Assembly: GCA_033344815.1 (NCBI GenBank)
Contig: JAWPMR010000001.1
Location: 1,846,136-1,910,135, forward strand
Source: Paracoccaceae bacterium
GTDB taxonomy: Bacteria > Pseudomonadota > Alphaproteobacteria > Rhodobacterales > Rhodobacteraceae
Direction: 5' to 3'
DNA length: 64,000 nt
Of this stretch, positions 44,887-54,418 are shown one piece after another. The number at the start of each line of letters is the position of its first letter. The first letter of the stretch is position 1. The position numbers were made by a program, and so were the translations under genes. A model generated the notes under the pieces. The model saw nothing but the letters and a program-made list of their open reading frames with translations. It was not told the DNA's origin and did not search any database.

Positions 44887-45204
44887 TCAGGTCACCACCA
44901 GCTCTTGTTGCGTCTCGCGGTGCCAGCCCAAATATAGCGAGGCCTCTGTTGCTATCAGGGGACGCTTCATCACCGCCGGATGTAACCGCAGCAAGTCAAT
45001 GGCCGGTAAATTTCGTTCGTGTTCTTCCAGTCCACGCCACGTTTTTGAGCGCGTGTTTATCACAGCGTCCCCAAAGGTTTCCAATGCAGCAGTCAGAACT
45101 GAATCGGGAATACCGTCCAGGCGAACATCGACCAACTCAGCTTGTGGCAGCGACTTAAGCGCTTTTCGGCAAGTATCACAGTTCTTAAGTCCAAAAATTA
45201 TCAT
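44887..45204 (-). CDS. ArsC/Spx-family protein
   Basis: A 105-residue thioredoxin-fold protein with an N-terminal Cys9-x2-Cys12 (NCDTCRKAL), and LLRLHPAVMKRPLI, the segment that in arsenate reductases contains the catalytic Arg. The length fits the small ArsC-like group of unclear function. A role in arsenate reduction is possible; no ars genes are nearby. Confidence 0.85.
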   Translation of the reverse strand: MIIFGLKNCDTCRKALKSLPQAELVDVRLDGIPDSVLTAALETFGDAVINTRSKTWRGLEEHERNLPAIDLLRLHPAVMKRPLIATEASLYLGWHRETQQELVVT

Positions 45205-45386
45205 AATTTACTCACAATCCATATTTTCTGAGGTGCAATTACAGGCTTTAGTCCCGTTTTTCTTGATTTTTAAACCTAAAGGTCAATCTCTTAAACAGTA
45301 GTCTTCCGATATTTCGGTTGATCCATAAATAAGCCGCGTCCGAGCGAACGACGCGGTGCTAGATTGAAAAAGGAGGCACGGGACTG

Positions 45387-45593
45387 ATGCCAAACGGCAC
45401 CGTGAAATGGTTTAACACAACCAAGGGCTATGGTTTTATCGCGCCCGAGGAAGGTGGTTCTGACGTATTTGTACATATATCGGCTGTTGAAAGGTCGGGT
45501 CTGACCGGGCTTGCTGATGATCAAAAGGTCAGTTTTGAGCTATCCGAAGGGCGAGATGGCAGACAAATGGCAAGCGACCTGAAGGTATTGTAG
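45387..45593 (+). CDS. cold-shock-domain protein
   Basis: A 68-residue CspA-type single-stranded nucleic acid-binding protein. RNP1 is KGYGFIAPE and RNP2 is VFVHISAV. ATG follows AAGGAGG with a good spacing. It stands alone with an upstream leader of about 180 bases, as is usual for genes regulated through mRNA structure. Confidence 0.95.
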   Translation: MPNGTVKWFNTTKGYGFIAPEEGGSDVFVHISAVERSGLTGLADDQKVSFELSEGRDGRQMASDLKVL

Positions 45594-46350
45594 AGTGTTT
45601 GGCGCCAATCGAAATCCGGCTATCGGCCGTTTCCGATTTGATCTTCATAATGGAGGCGGTGCTATGCAATCAGAGATGAAGGATTGCTGCCCCTTGTTTA
45701 AAACGACCTGAAGGATATTTGGATCCGTCAGGCGGTAGTTTAGAGCACAACACGGTGGTCTTGTGTTGTCGTCATTCTACCGTGTTGGATGACGACCGAT
45801 TCCTCATGACGGGTGTGAGATAACTGGCCAATCAGTCATTCATTGTGGATCCAGGCATGAGGGTTTCACAACATCTGTTCTGAAGAGGGTGATCCTCGCG
45901 TGTTTCAAAGTATATTTTTTTGCGATCAACTCGATGGCGTCCTGTGCAATGCACGCTGGACGTTTATTCGATCGGATTCGGGTAATGGCGCCGAGAAAGC
46001 AGATGAAGAAGTGGCCGCGGCATAGATGATCTCTTTTGCATTCTGCATGCGTTTGATTTCGATCGCCAGTGGTTTCCGAAGGTGTTTGTCCGGGATGTGC
46101 GGCATTAGGAAGGCTTCGGCGTCACCAGTCCACCGATGACAATAGCGTTTGACAATGGTCAGTTGCAACGCGGCGGTTCGAGCCGGTCGCATGCGGTATC
46201 AATCAACGAGACGTGCTCGTGACCTGACGGCGGCCAAACGCTGCTGCCAACGGCGACGGAACCTTATGTGCCCCTGAACCTAACTTTGCGCGAGGCAGGT
46301 ATTAAACCTTTGGCAGGGCACAAAGCATACAGCGCGATGAAAGCCTTGCG
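45594..46350. other. about 760 bases without a recognisable gene
   Basis: The only longer frame (45926-46192, minus, 88 codons) has no family resemblance. Near 46260-46350 a plus-strand fragment reading PYVPLNLTLREAG looks gene-like but has no start and ends without a partner. The stretch is probably decayed. Confidence 0.4.
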
Positions 46351-47022
46351 TCAAACCAGCCCCCTATTTTCAACGTACTTCAGAAAGGCCGCAATTACGT
46401 CCGGGTCGGGCTCGCGTCCAGTGAATCCGCGAACGTAAGGTGCCAGCCGCGACATGCGCGTTTCCATGTCTTCCTTCACTTCCAACGCGTGATACCCCAG
46501 TTGCATGAAGTACAAGATCCGCGCCCGTGCATCCGCGTCTATCTCTGAATAACCATGTATCGCAAAGGACGCTTTCAGGCCCGAAATACGCTTGCGGTCT
46601 GCGTCATCCAACCGGCCACGAAGGGCTGGATCCCGGCGAGACCACTCACGTATCGCAAAATCCAGACCACGATCAAACTTTGATGTATCCACAAAACAGC
46701 GAAAGAAGTTGCAGACAGCCTCGGTGATGTTGGCTGAGGGAATCTGGCAGTGATGCACGATCTGCGCTGTATTGCGTGCCTCCCATTCATCCAAGAGCGC
46801 GGCTTGCAGGTCAGCGCGATCCTTGAAATACCAATAAAAGCTGGACCGTGACACGCCCATCCGACTGGCCAGCCCAAGTATTTTAACCTCTCCAACACCC
46901 TCAGTCACAAGCACATCACGAGCCATGTTCAGCCAATCCTGACGTGTCACTTTCACATGGCCAACCAGTGGATCCTTGTCTGGGTCGTCGCGATGAAGGA
47001 GAGGTATGTTGCGCATTGCCAT
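46351..47022 (-). CDS. TetR-family transcriptional regulator
   Basis: A 223-residue regulator with an N-terminal TetR helix-turn-helix (VKILGLASRMGVSRSSFYWYFKDRADLQAALLDEW spread over residues about 45-80) and a helical ligand-binding domain. It is the last gene of the flavoprotein-MttB-TetR operon, starting four bases before the MttB stop is cleared, so it likely represses its own operon through the TGGACA dyad at 51068-51083. Confidence 0.92.
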   Translation of the reverse strand: MAMRNIPLLHRDDPDKDPLVGHVKVTRQDWLNMARDVLVTEGVGEVKILGLASRMGVSRSSFYWYFKDRADLQAALLDEWEARNTAQIVHHCQIPSANITEAVCNFFRCFVDTSKFDRGLDFAIREWSRRDPALRGRLDDADRKRISGLKASFAIHGYSEIDADARARILYFMQLGYHALEVKEDMETRMSRLAPYVRGFTGREPDPDVIAAFLKYVENRGLV

Positions 47023-47025
47023 CGT

Positions 47026-48567
47026 TTAACTCTCGGGCGGCGCGCCGCCTTCGGCCGTCCGTTTTGCAATGAAGGTATTGAGCGCTTCGACTTTAGTGTC
47101 ATCTACCGGTATCGGAGCCTCGTTCTTCACGATCTCTTGCCAGACGTCTGTCGCGCGCGTCGAGGCATCCCGCGCGCCGCGATCCGTCCAAGTGCCAAAA
47201 TTGGCGTAGTCATGCACGATGGGTTCATAGAATTCGGTGTCATAGCGTTCCATTGTCTGCGGTGATGCGAAGAAATGGCCGCTCGGATCCACTTGAGACA
47301 ATGCGTTCTCAAATCCAATCTCATCCGCGCTCGCCCCTTTGCCTGCGCATAGTTCAGCCACCATATTGAGGACTTCGACATCGGTGATGATCTTTTCATA
47401 AGATACGCTGAGACCGCCTTCGAGCCAACCTGCAGAATGAATGACGACAGTTGCACCTGCCATCAAACAACCCCAGAGACCAAATTGGTTCTCATTCGCC
47501 GCCTGGACATCGTTCTGGTTCGACGCAGAGCCTGCGGCGCTTCGCCAAGGCAGACCGGTCAATCTCGCCAGCTGTCCCGCGGCAAGCGAGGCCTGAAAAT
47601 GTGCTGGTGTGCCAAAGGCGGGCGCGCCGGATTTCATGTCAACATTTGAGGTGAAGGTACCATAGCAAATTGGCGCGCCGGGAGTCACAAGTTGGGTAAG
47701 AGTAATCGCGGCCAAAGCTTCGGCATGGCTGAGTGTAACTGCGCCAGCTACCGTGATGGGCGCCATGGCCCCCATCAGCGTGAAAGGCGTGACAATCGAC
47801 ATTTGCCCGTGACGGGCAAAATCTATCAGTCCCTGCGCCATGGGAATATCTAACGTTCGCGGGCTGTTTGTGTTGATGATCGTGTAGCAATGCGGGTTCG
47901 CGGCAAACTCTGCATCCGTCACACCGCGAAAATCGCGTAGCATTTCAAAGCAGTCCATGCTTTGAGGGGTCCCACGAGAGAACACAAACGGGAATTTATT
48001 CGACAGCGTCATCTGGGTTTTGGTCGTAAAGTAATGCCGAATATTCGTGGCAATATCTTGTGGCTCCACGGAAGGCGACAACATCTGCAAGACATCAAAG
48101 TGTTGGTTCAGTTTTGTGTACTCTACGAAGTCAGAAGATGACCCGGGACGCCGTCCACGCACCAGATCGGTCGCGTGCGGCGCGCCGGCACCGGGTTGGA
48201 AAATCATACGTCCAAGTTCGAAGGTTAGGTCTTTACTGCGATGGCCTGCCCGGCCCTGAATGGATTTGGGTGCCGTTTCCAGTGCAGCATTGATCACGTC
48301 AGCGCCAAGGTAAACCATATCGCCTACAACACGCGCACCGGCTTTGCGGTAAATCTCGACGGCCTCTGGAAGCAACACCTTCACACCCAGCTCTTGTAGC
48401 GTGCGCAGAGCCGTTTCATGAATTGCGGCAATCTGATCTGTCGAGAACACCTCTGCGACTGGAAAAGGATTGCGCAAGTCGTGATAATTAACCCGCCGTT
48501 TTGACGCGGGCGTTGCCGCAGTCGCGCGCCTGCGCCGTCCACGCGATCTGGGTTCTTGGGTGTCCAT
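47026..48567 (-). CDS. MttB-family (trimethylamine methyltransferase-like) methyltransferase, non-pyrrolysine
   Basis: A 513-residue protein of the MttB superfamily. It is a full-length frame with no internal TAG, so it lacks pyrrolysine. Such homologues include glycine betaine and proline betaine:corrinoid methyltransferases. Recognisable segments are FVFSRGTPQSMDCFEML, NTNSPRTLDIPMAQGLI, APICYGTFTSNVDMKSGAPAFGTP (in parts) and GCLMAGATVVIHSAGWLEGGL. No corrinoid protein gene is adjacent. ATG 48567 follows TTTAGGCAG; the longer frame overlaps the flavoprotein gene. Confidence 0.9.
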   Translation of the reverse strand: MDTQEPRSRGRRRRATAATPASKRRVNYHDLRNPFPVAEVFSTDQIAAIHETALRTLQELGVKVLLPEAVEIYRKAGARVVGDMVYLGADVINAALETAPKSIQGRAGHRSKDLTFELGRMIFQPGAGAPHATDLVRGRRPGSSSDFVEYTKLNQHFDVLQMLSPSVEPQDIATNIRHYFTTKTQMTLSNKFPFVFSRGTPQSMDCFEMLRDFRGVTDAEFAANPHCYTIINTNSPRTLDIPMAQGLIDFARHGQMSIVTPFTLMGAMAPITVAGAVTLSHAEALAAITLTQLVTPGAPICYGTFTSNVDMKSGAPAFGTPAHFQASLAAGQLARLTGLPWRSAAGSASNQNDVQAANENQFGLWGCLMAGATVVIHSAGWLEGGLSVSYEKIITDVEVLNMVAELCAGKGASADEIGFENALSQVDPSGHFFASPQTMERYDTEFYEPIVHDYANFGTWTDRGARDASTRATDVWQEIVKNEAPIPVDDTKVEALNTFIAKRTAEGGAPPES

Positions 48568-48571
48568 CTGC

Positions 48572-50977
48572 CTAAACCCGCATGGCCCGGCCCGCCGGGT
48601 CATAAGGCGATGCTGCGATCACCCGGGCGGGCTGCTCAGCGCCTACAATATGAACCGACAGCTCCGTGCCCTCGGCGCAGTGTTCCTGGTCGATCATCGC
48701 CATTGCCAAGGACTTGCCAACCGTGTGGCCATAGCCGCCTGAGGTCACGAAGCCAACGACCTTGCCGCCCGCCCAAACGGGCTCGAACCCTGTCGCATCC
48801 GCGTCCTTGGATTCCACCTCAAGCGTGACCACTTTTTGGGCGGGTTCATTACCATTGCGTTCAGCAGTCGCCGCTGCCTTACCGATGAAGTCCGTGTCCC
48901 AGTCAATCCAACGATCCATGCCTGTTTGTGCGGCCGTGTACCCTTGAGTGAATTCCGCTGACCAAATACCAAAGCTCTTTTCCAGACGCAGGCTCAGCAA
49001 CGCGTTAAATCCGATTTCACGGATGCCCTGATCGGCCCCTGCCTCCAATAACATCTTGCGCAACGCGATATGTTCTGCCGCTTTGCAGTGAATTTCATAT
49101 CCCAGTTCGCCGGAAACCGACAGACGCCCGACTCTCGCACGAACCAGACCAATGTCAAAGACGCCGCACCCCATAAACGGAAGATCACCGATCGGACCAT
49201 CCGTCAGCTTTTCGATCACATTGCGACTTTCAGGGCCTGAAAGGGAAAAGCCGACAGTCGCGTCTGCAATGTCTTGCAGAACAACGTTTTCGCCCATGTG
49301 GTCGTGAAACCATCGCATGTGCCAATCGCGCAGGTAATAACTGCCCATAATCCACCAGGTACCATCGCCCCAGTTGAACACCGTCAAGTCGCCTTTCAGG
49401 TTGCCCTCGGGTGATAACATTGGGGCCAGTTTCGCACGCCCGGCTTTGGGCAACTTGCAAGCCATGATCCGGTCCAGCCATGCCGCTGCCCCGCTCCCGG
49501 AAACCTCGAATCTGGAGAAGCCTGTAATGTCCAGCAAGCCCACATGTTCGCGTACCGCTTTGCATTCTTCTGCGACAATCTCGAATGCGTTTGACCGCTT
49601 GAGGGTCGGCGTTTCCTCAAAATCAGGCGTTGGGGCAAAATACAACGGCAGTTCAAGACCCGCACTTGCACCCCAGCGGCACCCCGCTGCGGTCATGTCA
49701 GTATAAGCTGGTGCCATCTTGAGCGGACGGCCCGCCGGCAACTGTTCGTTTGGATAGGTCATCACAAACCGACGCGTATAGAACTGGCCTGTGGTTTCCT
49801 TGATGAATTGCTTATTCTCGGCGTAATCGCCAAAACGCGCAATATCCATGCCGTAAACATCCGCCTCAGTCTCACCGTGGATCATCCATTCCGCCAGCGA
49901 TTTGCCCACACCGCCACCTTGCAGGAAGCCCGCCATGACGCCGCAGGCGCACCAATACCCTTTCTTTCCGCGCACAGGCCCAACCAGAGGATTGCCGTCC
50001 GGAGCAAACGTAAAAGCGCCGTTCACCCAGGTTTTGACGCCAACGTTCTGCAGATCAGGATAGCGTTGGAAACCCAGCGTCAGTTCGTGTTCGATCCGGT
50101 CCGGATCTTCTTGCTGCAACTCAAAGCCGTATTCCCATGGCGCACCATCCATCATCCAATGTTGATGATCGATTTCATAAATGCCCAATAATATACCGTT
50201 CTGATCCTGTCGCATGTAGGTGAACCCTTCAAGGTCGACGACCAGCGGTAGTTCCTTTTCCAACGCTTCCACTTGCGGGATCGTATCCGAGATCAGATAG
50301 TGGTGATTCAACGGGCTGACGGGCAATTCAATTCCTGCCATACGACCCACCTGCTTTGCCCAAAGGCCAGCGGCGTTCACGACATGCTCGGTTTTAATGG
50401 TGCCCATGTCGGTCACCACCTCCCAGCCAACTGCGGTCTGGTTCAGTTCCAACACGCGAGTGTTCTCAAACACTTGGGCACCGTTCTTTTTGGCAGCACC
50501 TGCATAGGCATGCACCGTGCCTGTCGTGTCAACATAACCTTCGCGGTCCGCCCACATGCCACCCAGAATGCCGTCAGTGGACATGATCGGGCAGAGTTCG
50601 CCCGCTTCTTCGGGGGTGATCAGGTGAACGTCGTCAATGCCGATAGACTGGAATGTGCGATAAGCCGATTGCAACCATTCCCAGCGATCTGGCGTGCCTG
50701 CAAGGGTCATGCCACCGGTCATATGCATACCAACGGACTGGCCTGACTCTTTCTCGATTTCGCCCAACAGATCGATGGTGTAAGCTTGCAAACTGGCAAT
50801 ATTAGGATCCGCGTTCAACGCGTGAAACCCCCCTGCCGCATGCCAGCTCGAACCAGCCGTCAGAATTTTTCGCTCTAGCAGGCAAACATCTTTCCAACCC
50901 ATTTTCGCAAGGTGATACAGGACCGATGTGCCAACAACGCCACCGCCAATCACTACAGCCTGATAGTGTGTTTTCAT
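48572..50977 (-). CDS. FAD-dependent oxidoreductase with GcvT domains, dimethylglycine/sarcosine dehydrogenase-like
   Basis: An 801-residue two-module protein. The FAD domain opens AVVIGGGVVGTSVLYHLAKMG, and GSSWHAAGG holds His46, the position of covalent FAD attachment in dimethylglycine dehydrogenase. From about residue 430 a GcvT-type aminomethyltransferase half follows (FSLSGPESRNVIEKL, GYEIHC, EKSFGIWSAEFTQGYT). It would oxidatively demethylate a secondary or tertiary amine and pass C1 to tetrahydrofolate. It is a distant paralogue of the gene at 10750. ATG 50977 follows GGGAGATC. It heads the operon with the MttB homologue and TetR. Confidence 0.93.
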   Translation of the reverse strand: MKTHYQAVVIGGGVVGTSVLYHLAKMGWKDVCLLERKILTAGSSWHAAGGFHALNADPNIASLQAYTIDLLGEIEKESGQSVGMHMTGGMTLAGTPDRWEWLQSAYRTFQSIGIDDVHLITPEEAGELCPIMSTDGILGGMWADREGYVDTTGTVHAYAGAAKKNGAQVFENTRVLELNQTAVGWEVVTDMGTIKTEHVVNAAGLWAKQVGRMAGIELPVSPLNHHYLISDTIPQVEALEKELPLVVDLEGFTYMRQDQNGILLGIYEIDHQHWMMDGAPWEYGFELQQEDPDRIEHELTLGFQRYPDLQNVGVKTWVNGAFTFAPDGNPLVGPVRGKKGYWCACGVMAGFLQGGGVGKSLAEWMIHGETEADVYGMDIARFGDYAENKQFIKETTGQFYTRRFVMTYPNEQLPAGRPLKMAPAYTDMTAAGCRWGASAGLELPLYFAPTPDFEETPTLKRSNAFEIVAEECKAVREHVGLLDITGFSRFEVSGSGAAAWLDRIMACKLPKAGRAKLAPMLSPEGNLKGDLTVFNWGDGTWWIMGSYYLRDWHMRWFHDHMGENVVLQDIADATVGFSLSGPESRNVIEKLTDGPIGDLPFMGCGVFDIGLVRARVGRLSVSGELGYEIHCKAAEHIALRKMLLEAGADQGIREIGFNALLSLRLEKSFGIWSAEFTQGYTAAQTGMDRWIDWDTDFIGKAAATAERNGNEPAQKVVTLEVESKDADATGFEPVWAGGKVVGFVTSGGYGHTVGKSLAMAMIDQEHCAEGTELSVHIVGAEQPARVIAASPYDPAGRAMRV

Positions 50978-51067
50978 TTTGATCTCCCTGCCGATTTCGC
51001 ATGCTGCAAGCAATACGGGTGCAAAAACTGTCTTCAGCCTATTTCCACCTCATATATGAAACACTAT

Positions 51068-51083
51068 TGGACATACCTGTCCA
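51068..51083. promoter_or_regulatory. candidate TetR operator before the demethylase operon
   Basis: TGGACA-TACC-TGTCCA, a perfect dyad with a four-base centre, 90 bases before the flavoprotein start. TATATG lies about 21 bases further toward the gene, so the dyad probably overlaps the promoter. The TetR gene ending the operon is the natural candidate to bind. Confidence 0.6.
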
Positions 51084-51400
51084 GAGATATAATGATCGTA
51101 TTGCCAATCGCGACAAACCGGTTCTGCAGAGTCCCAATGCAGCCTACATCGGATGCTCATTTACACTTATCGGGCACGCCGTGCGGACCAATTGATAGAT
51201 CCGGGCTTTCTTGGCCCTGCGCGCATCCGCAATCTATACTTTGGGCAGTTTTGCTTCGCGAAGCACCCCTCGCGATCACGATTGGGGCTAGAAGAAAACC
51301 GCCTTTGAAACGATCGCAAGCCGACAACTGGGAAGCGATTGGGCACTCGTGGAATGGGAAACTGGAACCCTAGTTCCAAGGCTGTTCGTCGACTATCTAA
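51084..51400. other. intergenic, no gene seen
   Basis: About 317 bases between the demethylase promoter and the tonB stop. I see no coding sequence or clear terminator. Confidence 0.45.
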
Positions 51401-52603
51401 TCACTGGATTCGATAGACAAAGTTGAGCTTTCTACTCCTACCACCCGGCGGGCGCGGGAATGGCACGCCGTTTCTCACTTGTGCTTTGGCTGCACGCTCG
51501 ATTTCAGGCGAGCCTACGCCATCAATAATGTCCACCGAGGCCAGTGTTCCGTCAGGATTGATCTCGAAGAACACCCGCGCCCAACCCTTTCCTGAAACAG
51601 CAATGGGTCGAACGCGGTTCAGATGGACTAGAACCTGACCGGCATAGTTGGTCACATCCGAGTTTCCCGGGCCGCTGGAATTACGAAAACCGATCCCCCC
51701 GGATCGGGTACCGCCGCTTTGACCCGCAAAAACATTGGTCCCGTCACGCTGGTAAGCAGTGAGCGGTGACTCAATCGTTTGCGCCGGCGCAAGCCGCGTG
51801 TCTCTGAGTTCTGGCGTGCCGTTCGCGAGTCCCTCGGGCCCTGATGATTGCCGCGGTGTGCGCAGCCGCGGTCGCAAGGATGTCGTCACCCGCGTTTCAG
51901 AAACGGCAGTGTCATCTTCATCAATAGGGTTTTGCACGTCCGCAGGCTCAGGCTCTACCGGCGTTAACTGATCTTCCGGGTCAACCGTTTCGGCTTCCAA
52001 CGGCGTTACCGGGACTGCCGAGGGTAAAGCGGCGAGCCGCTGTGGCGTTGAAACGACCGGAGGTGTCGGCAGGGACTCAACCGGAACGGCCTCAAGACGT
52101 ACCAAGCCCCCCTCCGGGCTACCCTCCGGCACTTCGGTGGCTGTATCGGTGCCGTCCGGCGGTGCGACCGGCGCTTCAGCGATCTCGTTGCCTGATCCGT
52201 TCGAAGGTTCGATTGTTGTTGGTTCTGGTACGTCACCCAGCGCCGGTTCGGAGGGTCCTGTTGTCTCAGGCTGTACAACCGGCGCCGAGCCAGTATCCGG
52301 CGACGCGACCTGCTGTGGATTGTCCGAGGCCACAAGCGCCTGACTTGTGGGTGTATCGGCACGCTCCGGTTCTGGGACAGGTTCGGAGTCAGGCTCGGGG
52401 ACTGGAGCACGTTCCGGCTCGACAGGCTGGGCACGGGTTTCAGCGACGTCTTCAAATGCACGGCCCAACGAGACCACATTCGTTGATACATCCTCTTCGG
52501 GTTGCTGCAATTGGGCCCGGGTTGTCATACCCAGACCAAGAAAATGCACCGCCAAGGACAATAAGACGGCGACGATCGCAATCGCGGTCGACCTCGGGAT
52601 CAT
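51401..52603 (-). CDS. tonB: TonB-type energy transducer
   Basis: A 400-residue protein with an N-terminal membrane anchor (IAIVAVLLSLAVHFLGLGM), a long Pro/Glu/Val-rich spacer (about 40-290) and a C-terminal TonB domain (KGWARVFFEINPDGTLASVD, IERAAKAQVRNGVPFP). It would transmit proton-motive energy to outer-membrane receptors. No receptor gene is in this window. It overlaps exbD by four bases. The spacer is unusually long. Confidence 0.92.
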   Translation of the reverse strand: MIPRSTAIAIVAVLLSLAVHFLGLGMTTRAQLQQPEEDVSTNVVSLGRAFEDVAETRAQPVEPERAPVPEPDSEPVPEPERADTPTSQALVASDNPQQVASPDTGSAPVVQPETTGPSEPALGDVPEPTTIEPSNGSGNEIAEAPVAPPDGTDTATEVPEGSPEGGLVRLEAVPVESLPTPPVVSTPQRLAALPSAVPVTPLEAETVDPEDQLTPVEPEPADVQNPIDEDDTAVSETRVTTSLRPRLRTPRQSSGPEGLANGTPELRDTRLAPAQTIESPLTAYQRDGTNVFAGQSGGTRSGGIGFRNSSGPGNSDVTNYAGQVLVHLNRVRPIAVSGKGWARVFFEINPDGTLASVDIIDGVGSPEIERAAKAQVRNGVPFPRPPGGRSRKLNFVYRIQ

Positions 52604-52977
52604 TCGAGCGCCCGCTCAGTCACGAGAATAACAGATGTCGCGCCAAGACGGCGCAAGGTACTCGACACCTCGATCAGGCGTGCACCAAGTGCATCGCGAT
52701 CAGGGACGATCCGTACAGGACCCGCTTCGTGGTTGGCCATATAACGTTCCGGATCCGTCAGCATCCCGCGAAAACTCAACGTTCCGTCTTCGCGCAGAAC
52801 CAGAGCGTCGGGTGGCTCGCGCCCTTCAAGACCGGATGTGTCTACAAGTTTTAAATCGCTATCAAGCGGCGCGGCAACCGTGCCCGCGATCAGAAAGAAG
52901 ATCAGCATCAAGAAGACCACGTTGATCAAAGCGATCGAAGGGTCTCGTTTCCGGCGTTGGACTGCGGAACGGATCAT
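52600..52977 (-). CDS. exbD: ExbD/TolR-family protein (second)
   Basis: A 125-residue protein with a short cytoplasmic segment, one membrane helix starting DPSIALINVVFLMLIFFLIAG, where the Asp-Pro and following residues match the ExbD proton-channel motif, and a periplasmic domain. It follows another ExbD-like gene by four bases, so the operon makes two different ExbD subunits. Confidence 0.92.
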   Translation of the reverse strand: MIRSAVQRRKRDPSIALINVVFLMLIFFLIAGTVAAPLDSDLKLVDTSGLEGREPPDALVLREDGTLSFRGMLTDPERYMANHEAGPVRIVPDRDALGARLIEVSSTLRRLGATSVILVTERALE

Positions 52978-52981
52978 GTGT

Positions 52982-53347
52982 TCACTCCAGCACCAAAACG
53001 CTTAAGGTCTCGCGCCCCCGAAGACGAACCAATAAATCGACAAGTCGTTGTGTCGAAACGTCCGGGTCGAGGCTGACCAATACTTGCCCAATTGCCACTT
53101 GTTCGGCGAGTTCGTCCAATGCGATGGTGGCACCATTGAGCACCAGACGCGAGCTCCCAAGCTGCACAAAAAAACGTTCAGGCGCAGTACCCTGCGTAGG
53201 TGGACCCGCAGTTGCCTGATTGAGCTCGATCTCACCGAAACTTGAAAAAGTCGAGGTCAGCATAAAGAAAAGCAAAAGCAAAAAGACCACGTCGATAAGC
53301 GGGGTCATCGACATGGGTCGGCGGACAAAGGGCGCCGTATTACGCAT
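52982..53347 (-). CDS. exbD: ExbD/TolR-family protein (first)
   Basis: A 121-residue protein with MTPLIDVVFLLLLFFMLTS, the family helix with the essential Asp. I chose ATG 53347, overlapping the exbB stop by eight bases; the longer frame reads into exbB. With the next gene it forms a pair of ExbD paralogues, a layout seen in some alphaproteobacterial TonB systems. Confidence 0.92.
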   Translation of the reverse strand: MRNTAPFVRRPMSMTPLIDVVFLLLLFFMLTSTFSSFGEIELNQATAGPPTQGTAPERFFVQLGSSRLVLNGATIALDELAEQVAIGQVLVSLDPDVSTQRLVDLLVRLRGRETLSVLVLE

Positions 53348-53999
53348 GGCTGGACGCGGGAAACTGCGCGGCTGTCTCCTGTGGCGCGGCTTGGACAGGT
53401 GCCAGCACAGTTTGCAGCGCCTTATCCGCGAAGACACGTTCGCGCGCGGTGCGGCTTTCAAACCAGGCAAGAATCATTGAGGTCGGCATGGCGACGGCCA
53501 ACCCGACGGCCGTGGTGAGGAGTGCGACCCATATGCCCCCCGCAAGCAAAGCCGGATCGACAGATGATCCAGCCGCTTGCAAACTTTGAAATGCCTCAAT
53601 CATGCCCAAAACCGTACCAAAGAGGCCCAGCAATGGCGCGAGTTGGGCAACGGTATCCAGCAAGCGAAAACCACGTTCCAGTCCAGCCAGTGCCACTCCG
53701 GCTTCGGCGTCCAGCCGCCCCTCAAAACCAGGAAGGTCTCTCGCTTCCATGGCCGTGCCCAGCAGTGGAGCAAGGTAGCTGCGGCTCTTGGCCAACCTCG
53801 CGCGCGCGGCGTGGTGGTCACCAGCATCCCACGCCGACAAGGCTTCAGAAAGTACCCGGTGGCGCCCAACCCCGGAGGCCGCGAACTGCCACAGTTTATA
53901 AAGCGTGACTGAGAACGTCAGGATCGACATCACAAACAGGATGGCAACCACTGGTCCACCAAGAGCAAAAATCCCACTCAATGCGTCAAAAAAAGTCAT
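53340..53999 (-). CDS. exbB: ExbB/TolQ-family proton channel protein
   Basis: A 219-residue membrane protein with three hydrophobic helices (GPVVAILFVMSILTFSVTLY; LAPLLGLFGTVLGMIEAF; GGIWVALLTTAVGLAVAMP), matching MotA/TolQ/ExbB proton channels. With ExbD it drives TonB. It overlaps the upstream periplasmic-protein gene by four bases. Confidence 0.94.
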   Translation of the reverse strand: MTFFDALSGIFALGGPVVAILFVMSILTFSVTLYKLWQFAASGVGRHRVLSEALSAWDAGDHHAARARLAKSRSYLAPLLGTAMEARDLPGFEGRLDAEAGVALAGLERGFRLLDTVAQLAPLLGLFGTVLGMIEAFQSLQAAGSSVDPALLAGGIWVALLTTAVGLAVAMPTSMILAWFESRTARERVFADKALQTVLAPVQAAPQETAAQFPASSHA

Positions 54000-54418
54000 C
54001 CAAGCAGCTCCACCGAAAGCCTGCTGCTAAGAGACAGGGCCTGATCGCAAACCCCGCTTTCGGCACCATCCACCATGCAGATGCTCGCGCCATTGATCAG
54101 CGCCTGCCCCAGCGTATCACAGGCCACCCCCGGCAGATCAAACTGACGAACCCTCGGCCTGTCCATCGGCAGATTCTGAAAGTCGAACAGCGACAAGCTC
54201 ATCACCCCGCCTGTTGTGTCAAAGACTACGGTTTCAAAAACTGCTTCTTCTATCGCCGCCCCGGTCTCGTTCCGAGCTAAAAACGTCAATCTGCAATTTG
54301 CGCCAACGTCTTGTAGTGCGTTGAGCTCCAAAAAAAGTTGTGCAGAACGATCTGTATCGGATTGCGCCAGTGCTGCGCTGGCATAAAACAAGGCAAAAGC
54401 AAAAAAACGAAATAGCAT
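53996..54418 (-). CDS. periplasmic hypothetical protein of the TonB operon
   Basis: A 140-residue protein with a signal peptide (MLFRFFAFALFYASAALAQ) and four cysteines in the mature part, likely disulfide-bonded. No named family was recognised. It is the first gene of the TonB-ExbB-ExbD operon, overlapping exbB, so it is likely a dedicated periplasmic partner. Confidence 0.8.
   Translation of the reverse strand: MLFRFFAFALFYASAALAQSDTDRSAQLFLELNALQDVGANCRLTFLARNETGAAIEEAVFETVVFDTTGGVMSLSLFDFQNLPMDRPRVRQFDLPGVACDTLGQALINGASICMVDGAESGVCDQALSLSSRLSVELLG

Noticed and set aside
45926-46192. 88-codon minus-strand frame
   Set aside because: It has no ribosome site and no recognisable family, and lies in apparently decayed DNA.
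47026-48567. Pyrrolysine-containing MttB
   Set aside because: The frame has full length with no in-frame TAG, so no pyrrolysine is required.
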